From Pelagomonas calceolata (taxonomy: Eukaryota; Sar; Pelagophyceae; Pelagomonadales; Pelagomonadaceae), in contig CAKKNE010000001.1 of NCBI GenBank assembly GCA_918797485.1, positions 5,890,001-5,954,000 of the forward strand: a stretch of 64,000 nucleotides of DNA, read 5' to 3'. Each line of letters starts with the position of its first letter. Position 1 is the first letter of the stretch. The notes below the pieces were generated by a model, which worked only from the letters and a program-made list of their open reading frames with translations, was not told the origin of the DNA and searched no databases. A program made the translations under genes and the position numbers. Positions 8,942 to 18,622 of the stretch are shown in pieces.

Positions 8942-10060
8942 ATGATCCTTACAACCTGCGCCGCCTGCGCCGCCCCACTGGCCCACAACGCGCCGCGATG
9001 CGTTAGATGTAAGACCAGGTACTGTGATGCCACTTGCCAGCATGACCACTGGCGCCGCGGCCACAAGCAGATCTGTAAAAGAACACACCGCGGCGGCAAC
9101 GCGGAGCAATATCACGCCGACAAAAAATACAAGGAGGCCGTCGCGGAGGCGGTCGAGGCGTGCGCGGACGACACGAAGGGCCAGACCTGCTACATCTGCA
9201 CGCAGGCCCTCCACTGGAAAACGAAGGAGGGACTCGTGCGCGGGTGCGCGTGCCGCGGAACGGCGGGTTTCGCGCATGTGTCGTGCTTGGCGGAGCAGGC
9301 GAAGATTTTGGTCGCGGAGGGCGAGGAGAACAATTTGTACGGCAAGGTACTAGCTGAGAGGTGGAGGCGGTGGCACAATTGTAGCCTATGCAAACAGCAG
9401 CACCACGGCGTCGTGTTTTGCGCGCTCGGGTGGGCGTGCTGGAAGACGTACGTGGGCCGGCCGGAGACGGACTGGACTCGGCGCACTGCGATGAACCTGC
9501 TTGGGAGCGGTTTACACTCTGCAAAGCACTACGAGGAAGCATTATCCGTGAAAGAGACCGAGCTTTCTACCATGCGGCGCATTGGCGAATCAGAAGAAAA
9601 CATTCTCGTCTCGCAGAATAATCTCGCTAACACGTATCACGAACTCGGACGGTTTGAACAGGCCCTATCGATGCAGCGAGATGTATACTCTGGAACTTTG
9701 AAGCAATACGGCGAAGAACATGAAGAAAGCTTGATTTCGGCCGTAAATCTCTCAACGGCCCTCGTCGACACCGGAAATTATGCCGAAGCCAGGGCCTTCA
9801 TGCCCGACCAGGTGGCACTGACCAAGCGCGTACTTGGATCTGATCATATAATCACGCTCGACTTCCAGTGGGGTTGGGCTAGAGCCTTTACAAGAGACGT
9901 GGACGTGACCGCCGAGCAGCTAGCCGAGGCGGTGGCCAACCTCGAGAAAGCCGTCAAGATCGCGCAGCGAGTCCTCGGAAGCGAGCATCCAAGCACTCGT
10001 AATTATCACCGCGAGCTTGCGGCTGCAAGAAAATCGATTGCGCGTCGTAGAGGGGCATAA
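8942..10060 (+). CDS. MYND and RING-CH zinc finger protein with TPR repeats
   Basis: The single exon encodes 372 residues. A MYND finger spans residues 6-46 (CAAC, CVRC, YCDATC, H-x3-H-x3-C). A RING-CH-type finger spans about 82-160 (CYIC, GCACRGTAGFAHVSC, NCSLC). From about 175 onward there are TPR-type helices of the kinesin-light-chain style (SQNNLANTYHELGRFEQAL, RVLGSEHPSTRNYH). RING-CH fingers are usually E3 ubiquitin ligases and MYND fingers bind proline-rich partners; here the TPR part would bind substrate. I believe this is a large lineage-expanded family in pelagophytes. The gene ends 16 bp before the stop of the convergent next gene. Confidence 0.85.
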   Translation: MILTTCAACAAPLAHNAPRCVRCKTRYCDATCQHDHWRRGHKQICKRTHRGGNAEQYHADKKYKEAVAEAVEACADDTKGQTCYICTQALHWKTKEGLVRGCACRGTAGFAHVSCLAEQAKILVAEGEENNLYGKVLAERWRRWHNCSLCKQQHHGVVFCALGWACWKTYVGRPETDWTRRTAMNLLGSGLHSAKHYEEALSVKETELSTMRRIGESEENILVSQNNLANTYHELGRFEQALSMQRDVYSGTLKQYGEEHEESLISAVNLSTALVDTGNYAEARAFMPDQVALTKRVLGSDHIITLDFQWGWARAFTRDVDVTAEQLAEAVANLEKAVKIAQRVLGSEHPSTRNYHRELAAARKSIARRRGA

Positions 10061-10076
10061 GTAAATACAGAGAATC

Positions 10077-12638
10077 TTAGATCGAATCGAACATGTCCGC
10101 GAGCTGCCCCTCGCTCAGCGTCTCCGGCCCGAAGTCCTTTTCGGGTGCGGCCGGCGCCGGCGCCTCGACTTCGTCCTCGCCCGGCGGCGCGACGTAGAAT
10201 ATAGACCCCGTCGCCGCCATCGCGACGTCGGCGACGGCCTCGTCGACGGCCGTGTCCGGACTTTCCAACGCCACGAGGACGTGGAAGGTCTGCTCCGGGA
10301 AGTCGCGCATGAACGTGCGCAGGCCGTCGGCCGGGAAGCCCCTGGATGATGCCGCGTCCACAACCACCAGGACGTCGCTTGCGTCCTCGAGCATGGGCTT
10401 TGAACGTGTCCGCTCGCATTTCGACCATTTTGTGAAGAAGTTTGCCAAGGTATCCTCCGTGGCCTCGGCCAGCGTCCAGGGGAAGGAGGTCCCATCATCC
10501 CAGGCCGCGAAGGCCATCGGTACCGTCGCGGCCCGTAGGAACGCGGACGCGGCTTCATTAGGTCGCTCCCGGCCGCTCTTCAGACCGCCCGCATCGAGCA
10601 CCACGAGCCGCGTCGCATTTGGTATATTCACTCCGCAAAATATATCGGAGGCGTTGAAGCAGAGACATATTTTCTTCGGCGCCGCCATCGCCCAGTGGAG
10701 CTCGGGCGGCGCGGGGCCCGGGAGTTTTAGAGATTCATTCCTTCTCAGAGTAGGATGCCGCGACTTGGACGCCGTTATATCAAAGCACCGCCCGCCCGGC
10801 AGCGTCATCTCGAGACATCCATCAGAATTGCAGACGCCCTTCACCGGGAACGGCTCGCCTCCACTACTCTCCGCCTCGCGTCGCTTCAAGTCCACGAACC
10901 TTGATACAAGGTTCTTCTTCATGCCTCCCTTCTCTCCCAATATTGATCGTAACTCCGAGATCCTCATTTTCTCGGCCTCGCTTTGTACCTTTTTTGCATC
11001 AAAGTATACAGCAGGCTTGATGTGGCACTCGACCTTATAATCTGCGCATTCCTCGCCGTTCATCAGAAGCTTCCACTCTACCGCCCGCAACGGCGCCTCG
11101 AAGACACATGGGGAAGCGTTGCTCCTTTTATCAACGGTAAAGGGTACCTTATCTAGGACTGTCCGTTTCGATAACGTTTCGGTCACAGTACCAGTATATT
11201 CTCCTGGTGGAATTACGGAAGGATTGAGGAACACGACGCGATCGTCCGACGTCTTGTGCAGCAGTCTAGAAGCCCCTTCGGCCGTCGCGACCTCGACCTC
11301 GTAGTAGTCGGACGCCGGCGCGACGCTCAACGCCATGCGCGCGTCGTGGTCGGCGACCGTTGAAGATCCAGGATGGTACATGGGCCCCGGCACGAAGGTC
11401 CGGAACGAGTCGCTCCGCCTCTTCCAAAGGATGTCGTCGGCCCCGTCCTTGGCCCAGAGCTTGGCTCTAAAGCCGGCCTCTCTTAGTGAATCGGCGGCCT
11501 GCAATGCGTTCGCGACGCGGCCCTTCTGCATTAACTTACGTACGGAGGTGTCCAAATCTAGGACCTTCATGTGGCGTTTTACGGCGAACATCCCAATGCC
11601 TGCCTCGCGCACGGCCTTTCCTGGAACATTTACTAATTGCTCACAAGCAGCAAAGGCGACCTCGACCGCCAAATATATGGCGGCTTCTCGTGATCGTTTG
11701 TGTATCGTCTCGGCTAAGTAGACCGTCTTTTGCAGGGCGCGCTGGGGGAGTGACGAGGGCGGCGGTTCCACTAGTCTTTTAGATACATTCAACAAAACGA
11801 GGTTGGTCCTTTCAAAGGCCGATGGTTGTTCCGGTGTATCTGAGATCCATTGATTTCTACCTTTGACCACGTCCATATAGTCCGGCCCGAGTAGCTCAGC
11901 ACCCCACAGATCAATGGCATCTCGAATCGCGTTCAGGAACCACTCATAGTACCGAATCGAGGCCACCTCGGGGCAACACAATAGTGGTGTTGAGCTACCT
12001 TTGCCCGCCAATACACGGGACCAGCCGCGCGTCGCGAGTTGGGCATCGTCGATGGCCGCCAAGACCTTCGAAGCAGGCGCACCTTCATTCAGAGCGCCAC
12101 ATGCATCATACAAAGCGGCTGCTGCTCGTGCCACGCGACCCGTGACCACATCAGTCGTAGCCTGTTCTGGGGTAATATCCGGTTTGAAACTTCTCAGAGC
12201 TTCATTTAATAATATAACATCCATGGCCGAGGGCGTCCTTTTCTGCGGTTCTCTCATAACAAGCCAGGACAGGTGGCGCCTCACTTTTGGCTCCTTTCGA
12301 GTACTAAGCTTCCTCAGGTGTCTTTTTGGTGTGGACGGCGTGAGCGGTTTATTCTCTTGGGACCGCGTCTCCCAGTGCTCGAGCGACGACCAGTCGCCCA
12401 TGGAGACCGCCGAGAAGGAGAAGGCCTCGTCCCGATGGGCCAGCGCGCGGTCGGGCGACTGGACGGCAAACGACACGGATCGCGCGTCGTGCGGCGTGCG
12501 CTTCTTCTTCGGCGACACGGCTCCAGAAGCTCTACTGAAGTGGCTCTTGGAGCTGAAGGAGGCTTCATCGCGTTGCCGGCGGCTCCCGGGCGTCTGTAAG
12601 GGCGCGAGGACCGAGTCCTGGGCTAATTGCTGGTCCAT
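10077..12638 (-). CDS. Large protein of unknown function with a SAP-like motif
   Basis: This 853-residue single-exon protein matches no full-length family I recognise. The N-terminal 110 residues are Ser/Lys/Pro-rich with many TP and SP sites (APLQTPGSRRQ, AVSPKKKRTPHD, PLTPSTPKRH), suggesting cell-cycle or CDK-type phosphorylation. A SAP-like helix-loop-helix lies around residues 590-620 (MRISELRSILGEKGGMKKN). The last 150 residues alternate strands and helices (RLVVLDAGG, SDVLVVVDAASSRGF, TFHVLVALE), as in a Rossmann or vWA-type fold. No membrane segment is present. A nuclear or nucleic-acid role is only suggested by the SAP-like motif. It shares a divergent promoter holding a palindrome with the F-box-like gene at 12,869. 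Confidence 0.75.
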   Translation of the reverse strand: MDQQLAQDSVLAPLQTPGSRRQRDEASFSSKSHFSRASGAVSPKKKRTPHDARSVSFAVQSPDRALAHRDEAFSFSAVSMGDWSSLEHWETRSQENKPLTPSTPKRHLRKLSTRKEPKVRRHLSWLVMREPQKRTPSAMDVILLNEALRSFKPDITPEQATTDVVTGRVARAAAALYDACGALNEGAPASKVLAAIDDAQLATRGWSRVLAGKGSSTPLLCCPEVASIRYYEWFLNAIRDAIDLWGAELLGPDYMDVVKGRNQWISDTPEQPSAFERTNLVLLNVSKRLVEPPPSSLPQRALQKTVYLAETIHKRSREAAIYLAVEVAFAACEQLVNVPGKAVREAGIGMFAVKRHMKVLDLDTSVRKLMQKGRVANALQAADSLREAGFRAKLWAKDGADDILWKRRSDSFRTFVPGPMYHPGSSTVADHDARMALSVAPASDYYEVEVATAEGASRLLHKTSDDRVVFLNPSVIPPGEYTGTVTETLSKRTVLDKVPFTVDKRSNASPCVFEAPLRAVEWKLLMNGEECADYKVECHIKPAVYFDAKKVQSEAEKMRISELRSILGEKGGMKKNLVSRFVDLKRREAESSGGEPFPVKGVCNSDGCLEMTLPGGRCFDITASKSRHPTLRRNESLKLPGPAPPELHWAMAAPKKICLCFNASDIFCGVNIPNATRLVVLDAGGLKSGRERPNEAASAFLRAATVPMAFAAWDDGTSFPWTLAEATEDTLANFFTKWSKCERTRSKPMLEDASDVLVVVDAASSRGFPADGLRTFMRDFPEQTFHVLVALESPDTAVDEAVADVAMAATGSIFYVAPPGEDEVEAPAPAAPEKDFGPETLSEGQLADMFDSI

Positions 12639-12748
12639 TTTATTATATGTGTTGGGGCAGCCCCTTCTCCTTTGGGTTTGGAGCCCTGCGACTGCCGGAG
12701 TGTTGCGCTCCCGCTGCGTGCTCTGCGGCGCTGCAAACTCGGGATTTT

Positions 12749-12772
12749 GCTAGTGTCTTACAGGACGCTAGC
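12749..12772 (+). promoter_or_regulatory. Promoter palindrome, copy 2
   Basis: GCTAGTG, core TCTTACAGGA and CGCTAGC: a full 24-bp copy in the 230-bp space between the starts at 12,638 (minus) and 12,869 (plus), 96 bp from the plus-strand ATG. Confidence 0.75.
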
Positions 12773-12868
12773 TTTGCTCTGCGGCGCTTTGTTTTTCACG
12801 ATACGCTGCAAGGAGCGCCTTTTCGCGCCAGGCATTACACGTTGAAATCCTAGTGAAAAACGCCTACA

Positions 12869-13825
12869 ATGCCGCGCCTTCGCTCGCAGACGCGGATCAC
12901 CGGCGTTTTGCCGCGCGAGCTCCTGCAGCGCAGCCTGGAGTTTTTGCCTGTTCGTGAGGTATACTGCGAGGCGCAGCTCATTTCGAGCGAATTTCTTTCG
13001 GCGTCGCGGCGGGCGCTCACGCGCGGGCGCTGGCGGCCGATGGCGCTCTTCTCCAAGGAAGCCGAGGAGCACCGGAATAGATTTGAATACGGCGCCGACC
13101 TCTCGTCGTGGCACGAGACCTTCAAGGAGGTCTGGGCGCTCGAGCCCGGGGAGGTGTTCTTTGAGCTCGCCTACTGGGACAGTTACCGGTATGCTGCACT
13201 GCGCGCGGGTCAGTTCCTCAAAATAGTGGAGCCGAACATCGAAGGGCTGTCGCGGATCGTCGCCGCCTGCGAGTTAGCGCAAGAGGCATATGATGGTGAT
13301 AACGGAATTGTGCGGCTTGTGGGAAGTTGGGCGAGCAGTCTGGGCCACAAGTTGCGTCTCGGCTACCCCCCGCGTCCCGACTACCACCGACGACTCCTAG
13401 ACCGGGATGCGGAGGATCAATTATTTGGTCTCGGGCTGGAGCGGTGGACGGACCCGAAACTCGCGGCGAGCTTCGTACGGGACGTCCTCGAATACGATGG
13501 TTATTTTGAAGAGGGGGGGATGTATGAAGCTTTGCGTGAGGACTACAATGAGTGGGAGTTTATGGAACCCAGCTACCGGCAGATGCACGAGCGCTGGGCG
13601 AGGGATTGGCGGGATCGCGACAGGGCCGACGCCTTCGTGGCGGAATGCGTGCGGCTTCAGGCGGAGGAGGCGCTAGAACAGGAGAGAGACGAGAGGGAGC
13701 AGTGGGAGGCCCAGCACGGCTGGAAGTACTGCCCGCACGGGGACAAGTACTGGGACTGTCCGCACTGCAGCGACGAGTGGCATGCGGGCTTTGACAACGC
13801 CTCGGGAGACGACGAGGAGGACTAG
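12869..13825 (+). CDS. F-box-like protein, paralogue 1
   Basis: The 318-residue product starts with an F-box-like helix pair: LPRELLQRSLEFLPVREVY, then SRRALTRGRWRPMALF at residues 45-61. The rest is aromatic and acidic helices, with a Cys/His cluster near the end (YCPHGDKYWDCPHCSDEW) that could bind zinc. The N-terminal half aligns by eye with the protein at 15,979-16,980 (LPREL..CLEFLP, ARYALTRGRWRPLKLF, EVWSLEP, LEIVEP), so the two are paralogues. They flank a kinase gene and are not tandem neighbours. If the F-box is functional the protein would be an SCF substrate adaptor; that is inference. Confidence 0.75.
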   Translation: MPRLRSQTRITGVLPRELLQRSLEFLPVREVYCEAQLISSEFLSASRRALTRGRWRPMALFSKEAEEHRNRFEYGADLSSWHETFKEVWALEPGEVFFELAYWDSYRYAALRAGQFLKIVEPNIEGLSRIVAACELAQEAYDGDNGIVRLVGSWASSLGHKLRLGYPPRPDYHRRLLDRDAEDQLFGLGLERWTDPKLAASFVRDVLEYDGYFEEGGMYEALREDYNEWEFMEPSYRQMHERWARDWRDRDRADAFVAECVRLQAEEALEQERDEREQWEAQHGWKYCPHGDKYWDCPHCSDEWHAGFDNASGDDEED

Positions 13826-13883
13826 GCCGGTCCCTACCCCTCGAGTAAGAGTATGTGATATGCACGGCTATACAGATTCATCC

Positions 13884-15698
13884 TTACGCCCCCGCCGCCG
13901 AAGAAGCGATCCCCGGCACGGCAACATCCAGATCCCACTCCGCCAAACCACTCCAGAAGGCCTTGAACTTCGCCAGCCGCACGTCGAGCCGTCCCTTCAA
14001 AGCAGGCGTGTCCGCAAAGCCCAGCAGCACCTCCAAGGCCTCGCTCCGTTTCAGGACGGCATCCAACGAAACCTCGACCTTGGACCAGACGAGCTCCATC
14101 CTCGTAAACACGACGTGGAGCTCCCCCAAACACCGCAACAGGTGGTTCCGCGCGGGCCTACTAGAGCGAGCCACGGGCGGCGGCCGCAAATCGTCCGCCG
14201 TGACCGGCAGCATCAGTTCCAACACCTCGTCGTTTTTCAGGTCCAGCGGCGTGTTCGCGTTGGAGGGAGTGGGCGCGTCCGGCGTCTCCGGCACCGGATC
14301 ATCAAGTGACATGGACGCCGTCGCGCCGGCCAACCGAGGCGCGGGCGTCTCCGGTGGTGGTGCCTTCTCTTCAGTAGGCGCCTCCTCGCCGACGGCCTGC
14401 GCGAGCCGCCGCATCGCCGCGAGGTTGCCCTTCTTGGCCAGAGCGCACTCTTTTTCTAGATCAGAAGTCCACCTTCTCACGGCCCCGAGCACTTCTCTAG
14501 CGGCGTCGGCGTTCCTAGCGTCCAACGCAGCTTTGAGGTCGTCGATCATCTCCAACACGAGTAATGCAGTACCGCGTAATTTCGTCGCCAGTGCCCTCGA
14601 CGCGACGGCCCGCTCGTGGTAATCCAGGCCCGCGCTTCGTAGCTCCGGAGGTAATCCTAACGCCGACGACGCCACCAAAGCCGCATGGGCGTGCGCGAGG
14701 CCCATGGGGTTATCTGTCGATTCCTCTTCGGATGAAGCTTCGCGTTTCTTCTCGGGAGGCGACGCGGGCGGCGTCAGCGCCAATTCCGACGAGGGTAAGA
14801 GCCAGGGGTCCTGGAGCGCGTCCGTCGCCGACAATCGTTGGACCGGGTCCGCCGCGAGCAGCCTCAGTAACAGTCGACGAGAGTCTGGAGATAAATCATC
14901 GGGGACCCTAGCACCGACGATGGTGCCGTCCTGATCTCTATCATACACGGGAAACCGCGCGACGAGCATGACATACAACGTAACACCCAACGACCAGGCG
15001 TCGACTTTGTTATCGTAAGCGCCGATACCATCAGACAGGTCCAAATCCTCTTCCTTCGATAACGTATCTAGGTCCAGCGACTGGGTCTTGGTCTTCATGT
15101 TCTCTATTTCAGGTGCTAGGTACGAGGGCGTGCCGACCATGGTATGGGCGCGCGACGCGCCGACCATGCTGCCGGCGACGAGCTTGGACAGGCCAAAGTC
15201 CACCAACTTGACCTCATCTTCATTAGTACCAGTCACGAGGACGTTCTCGGGCTTGACGTCCCGATGGATGATATTTCGCGCGTGCATGTACGCGACTGCC
15301 TGGCAGAGCTTCGAGAAGATATTTCGCGCGGATGGCTCGTCGAACTTGCCCCGCGACAAGATGGCGTCGAAGAGCTCTCGCCCTTCTACCAATTCCATCA
15401 CCAATAATACGGTGTCCTGGTCGCCGTAGGCGCCGTACAACCTTACTATCGCTGGATGTCGCAGACTTCGCAGCACGTCGACTTCTCTTCGTAATCTAGC
15501 TATGGAGAAGCCACCGCCGCCCGCCAACCGTAACGCCCTCAAATCCATGGTCTTCACGGCAACCGGCAGGCCGTCGCTGCGCCGCGTCGCGCGTCGCACG
15601 ACGCCGGACGCGCCTCTCCCGACTTCGTCGCCCGGCGCCGTGTACTGCTCGTCGTACTGCGACAAAGGCTCGAAGACTTCTGTGGCGAAGGTGGCCAT
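13884..15698 (-). CDS. CAMK-type serine/threonine protein kinase
   Basis: The 604-residue product has a complete kinase domain at about residues 15-345: glycine loop GRGASG (27-32), AVK lysine (49), HRDVKPEN (145-152), DFG (167-169), APE (195-197) and WSLGVTLY. Between APE and the WSLG helix there is an acidic insert of about 25 residues (residues 201-228) where most kinases have fewer than ten. The C-terminal 250 residues are helical with a Pro/Thr-rich linker and no recognised calmodulin site. The frame stays open upstream to 15,839 from a TTG; the first ATG, in ATCATGGCC context, is at 15,698. The leader just upstream contains a CGCCATCGACGCG stretch like the introner core. Confidence 0.9.
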   Translation of the reverse strand: MATFATEVFEPLSQYDEQYTAPGDEVGRGASGVVRRATRRSDGLPVAVKTMDLRALRLAGGGGFSIARLRREVDVLRSLRHPAIVRLYGAYGDQDTVLLVMELVEGRELFDAILSRGKFDEPSARNIFSKLCQAVAYMHARNIIHRDVKPENVLVTGTNEDEVKLVDFGLSKLVAGSMVGASRAHTMVGTPSYLAPEIENMKTKTQSLDLDTLSKEEDLDLSDGIGAYDNKVDAWSLGVTLYVMLVARFPVYDRDQDGTIVGARVPDDLSPDSRRLLLRLLAADPVQRLSATDALQDPWLLPSSELALTPPASPPEKKREASSEEESTDNPMGLAHAHAALVASSALGLPPELRSAGLDYHERAVASRALATKLRGTALLVLEMIDDLKAALDARNADAAREVLGAVRRWTSDLEKECALAKKGNLAAMRRLAQAVGEEAPTEEKAPPPETPAPRLAGATASMSLDDPVPETPDAPTPSNANTPLDLKNDEVLELMLPVTADDLRPPPVARSSRPARNHLLRCLGELHVVFTRMELVWSKVEVSLDAVLKRSEALEVLLGFADTPALKGRLDVRLAKFKAFWSGLAEWDLDVAVPGIASSAAGA

Positions 15699-15896
15699 GA
15701 TGTCGCGTCGATCGCGTCGATGGCGTGATCCGCACAAGCGTTTGTGGAGCAGTGATGCTGGCGCACGCGGCGATGGCGTGGCGTTTGAGCGCTTGTTCGC
15801 AGCAGTGCTTTGTCTTGACGAGTCCTGCTGCTCTTGCAACGTGCGTATATCGTTGCTTGGGTGCCAGAGCGCTGCTACGAGTTCGACGCCTTGCTG

Positions 15897-15918
15897 GCTA
15901 GTGCCTTACTGCCGCTAG
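15897..15918 (+). promoter_or_regulatory. Promoter palindrome, copy 3
   Basis: GCTAGTG, core CCTTACTG and CCGCTAG form a 22-bp, slightly shortened copy. It lies in the 280-bp space between the kinase start (15,698, minus) and the second F-box-like gene (15,979, plus), 61 bp from the latter. Confidence 0.7.
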
Positions 15919-15978
15919 GGCATATGGAGTCATTGTCGTGAACGACGTGCCTAACCGAGGATACGACAACGACAGACG

Positions 15979-16980
15979 ATGGTTCTGACCCGGAGCCAAA
16001 GGACCATCAACGTCCAGAGCTTGCCGCGCGAGCTCTGCGCCCACTGTCTCGAGTTTTTGCCATTTGCTGAAGTGCAGCCGTATGAGCCAAAGGTCACGCG
16101 GTCGTATTTCGGCTTGCGGCGGATTTTAGATGCGAAGCGCGTCTCGAAAAATTTCCGCTCGGCGGCGCGCTATGCTCTGACGCGCGGGCGCTGGCGGCCG
16201 CTGAAGCTGTTTTGCGAGCGGGGCAAAGAGGCGGTACTAGGGCCTCGTATAAATCGCCAACGCGGCGTGCCGCCACCCGAGGTCCCTGAACAGATGCAGG
16301 CCCTGTTCCGGGAGGTGTGGAGCCTGGAGCCTTGCGCGGTCCTCGTCGAGCTGGGTTCGTGGCCTCCAATGGAGACCTGGGGTACGCTCCCCGTACCATG
16401 GTGCGAAGGGCCCGGGCACTTCGAAGGAACCGAAGAGGCCCGCAGGGCTATCGAGGCGGCACTTCGCTACTTAGAAATCGTCGAACCGTGCATCAACGGT
16501 TACGGACGCATGCTCGCGGCGTTCGCTCCGTATCAGCACGAGCGCTTTAAACCAGAGCCTCTGTCGAGGTCTTACTTTGATGCAGAGTTCCTTTTCAAAG
16601 CGTGGTGGTTCAGAGCTAGTCCGGTTGATGAAGATGGAGATGATATAGTCCTGGTCGACGTGCTGTCGGAGGACTCGCTCGCCCCGGCGCTTCGGGCTTG
16701 GGAGATATTTACGGAGGCCGACGTGGGGCTCTACGGCGGCGTGGGTGCACAGGTCGGAGCACAATTTATGATCGCGCGGAACTTCCTTTGGTGGAAATAC
16801 CGGCCTTATCACTCCTTCGTACACCTCGTGCAGAACTACTGGGAGGATCGTCAGTTGGCGAGCATGTTATTAGACGTGCTTTTGGAGTACGGCGAAGGCT
16901 ACGCCATGAACGAGGGTCCGCGGGTCAGCATTTTTCGGAATCGTGAGGGTGAAGACCTGTCGTTTTTTGAACCTTTTTGA
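15979..16980 (+). CDS. F-box-like protein, paralogue 2
   Basis: The 333-residue protein begins MVLTRSQRTINVQSLPREL and has the same F-box-like start as the gene at 12,869, with a longer loop inside it (residues 33-50) before ARYALTRGRWRPLKLF. The remainder is aromatic helices without known motifs, and it lacks the C-terminal Cys/His cluster of paralogue 1. The two N-termini share the layout T-R-S-Q-[RT] ... LPREL ... LEFLP ... ALTRGRWRP, so the duplication is old but recognisable. The stop is 26 bp from that of the convergent C2 gene. Confidence 0.72.
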   Translation: MVLTRSQRTINVQSLPRELCAHCLEFLPFAEVQPYEPKVTRSYFGLRRILDAKRVSKNFRSAARYALTRGRWRPLKLFCERGKEAVLGPRINRQRGVPPPEVPEQMQALFREVWSLEPCAVLVELGSWPPMETWGTLPVPWCEGPGHFEGTEEARRAIEAALRYLEIVEPCINGYGRMLAAFAPYQHERFKPEPLSRSYFDAEFLFKAWWFRASPVDEDGDDIVLVDVLSEDSLAPALRAWEIFTEADVGLYGGVGAQVGAQFMIARNFLWWKYRPYHSFVHLVQNYWEDRQLASMLLDVLLEYGEGYAMNEGPRVSIFRNREGEDLSFFEPF

Positions 16981-17006
16981 GGTTGCCTAAGTATGCCTAA
17001 AATAAT

Positions 17007-18335
17007 TTACGACGCCGCTGCCGCGTTGGACCCATCCCCAATCGCCTTCAGCGCCGGCGCCCCCGGCAGCGAGTACCGGTTCACGTGGTCCAGCAAGGGC
17101 GCCGGCGCGACCGGAGGCTGCTTGCGCTTCATGTAGTAGTACGCCAGCGTCAGGCCGTGGATGCGCTCCTGGAGGTCCTCGAGCGATAGGTCGTCCGTTG
17201 TGATGGGTGTCGATGCGCGGAGCTGCACGGCGTCGTCGCGTTCTCTCTCCAGCTTCCGCGCCCGGAGGCGCTCGCGGTCGCGCTCATTTTCCAGCGCAGA
17301 GATGGACGCCTCCAATCTAGAAACACGCTCGCGCCAGGCGTCCGTCTCCGATTGGGCGCCCTCGGCGACGCCTCTTAACCTCAACTCGCGCCGGTCGAGC
17401 TCCGCCTGCGTGTCCGCGGCCTCCCGCAATTCTCTGTGTGCAGCGTCGTGCCTCTCTTCAAGCCGCGCCACCTCCTCCTCGAGCCTCGCCGTCTTCGCGC
17501 GCTCGACCTCTAGAGCCCTTTCACTCCGGTCGGCGTCGCGCCGCGCCGCGCCCAGCTCCGATTCGAGGCGCAGCGTCGCCTCACCGACAACTGATTGCGA
17601 CAGGCGCCGCGTCTGCTTCGATTGCCTTACCAGTGAAGGTAATTCATCTAAGCGGAACGCCGTCAGCGACACGCACATCTCCCCGAGGTCCTCTTGCTTG
17701 TGGAGCCACTCTGTGTCGTGGAAGACGCGGATGGCCTTGGTCAGGGAGCGTCTTACATTGGAAAAGGTCTTGAGCTTGTCCTGTTCCGTCGTCGAGCACG
17801 GTTCTACTCGTAGCCACTCCCTATCCAGAACACAAAAAGCCGGCTCCGTAGGCAGCGGGTCCGGGAGGGACAGCGTGATGCGCCCCAACAAATCGTCCGA
17901 CGAGAAATTTTCATAATCAAAAACATACAACTCGACCTCTCGTATCGATGGGTCGTACTCGAGCATGACGTGGTGCTTCCAGACCGGGTCCAGCGACTCC
18001 TTGACCACCCGGGTCTTGATCTCCTGGTCCCCGTACTTCACCAGCACGTACGGGTCCGAGGTCTTGCCTCGCGCGTTGTTGTTGTTGCCGAGGAGCCTCC
18101 TCGCGCGCCACAATGATACTGAAAAGTACAGCGCGGCCTGGTCGCCGTCGTCGACGACAATGTCGACGTCGGCCACGACCGGCGCCGCCGCGGCGTCCTC
18201 GTCGGCGGCCGCATACGCCGCGTCGGCCGCGGCGTCGCGGAGGCTGACCTCGCGCACCTCTTGGGCTCGGCTGAGGGTCACCTCGATGGGCTGTTCGTCC
18301 CTGGAGCCCTTGCGCCTCCTGCTCTTTTTACCCAT
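17007..18335 (-). CDS. C2-domain protein with long coiled coil
   Basis: The 442-residue protein opens with a basic patch (MGKKSRRRKGSR), then an acidic linker and a C2 domain at about residues 65-160. Its key signature is GKTSDPYVLVKYGDQEIKT, then SLDPVWKHHVMLEY and VFDYENFSSDDLLGR, which keeps the loop aspartates for calcium. A coiled coil rich in Glu/Arg heptads runs from about 245 to 390. No membrane anchor is seen. C2 domains bind phospholipids, often with calcium; a membrane-tethering or trafficking role is likely but inferred. It is divergent from the TLC-like gene, with a palindrome copy between. Confidence 0.85.
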   Translation of the reverse strand: MGKKSRRRKGSRDEQPIEVTLSRAQEVREVSLRDAAADAAYAAADEDAAAAPVVADVDIVVDDGDQAALYFSVSLWRARRLLGNNNNARGKTSDPYVLVKYGDQEIKTRVVKESLDPVWKHHVMLEYDPSIREVELYVFDYENFSSDDLLGRITLSLPDPLPTEPAFCVLDREWLRVEPCSTTEQDKLKTFSNVRRSLTKAIRVFHDTEWLHKQEDLGEMCVSLTAFRLDELPSLVRQSKQTRRLSQSVVGEATLRLESELGAARRDADRSERALEVERAKTARLEEEVARLEERHDAAHRELREAADTQAELDRRELRLRGVAEGAQSETDAWRERVSRLEASISALENERDRERLRARKLERERDDAVQLRASTPITTDDLSLEDLQERIHGLTLAYYYMKRKQPPVAPAPLLDHVNRYSLPGAPALKAIGDGSNAAAAS

Positions 18336-18598
18336 TGCTCCTTGCTAAATGCTCTCTTCCGCTGGGGCGGGCAGCCCTAACTCGATTGATGCGACGATAC
18401 GGTTTGAGGAGTTATGCTCGCCCTCTCTCGCAACCTGCTACGGCTGGCGCACGGCGGGCACTCGTGCCTTGGCAATCAAATGGCAGGCTCTGCCCCTGCA
18501 GCTGCAGGCCGTCTGTGCGGGCCGATCGGGAGGCACTTTTGGGTGCTCGCGAGTCCTATAGACGGGTCGCAGAGAGCTCTGATTGAGAATGACTGCAG

Positions 18599-18622
18599 GC
18601 TAGTGTCTTACAGGCCGCTAGC
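18599..18622 (+). promoter_or_regulatory. Promoter palindrome, copy 4 (best match to consensus)
   Basis: GCTAGTG, core TCTTACAGGC and CGCTAGC lie between the C2 gene start (18,335, minus) and the TLC-like gene start (18,792, plus). It differs at one position from copy 2. The rest of the 456-bp spacer shows no other clear signal. Confidence 0.75.
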
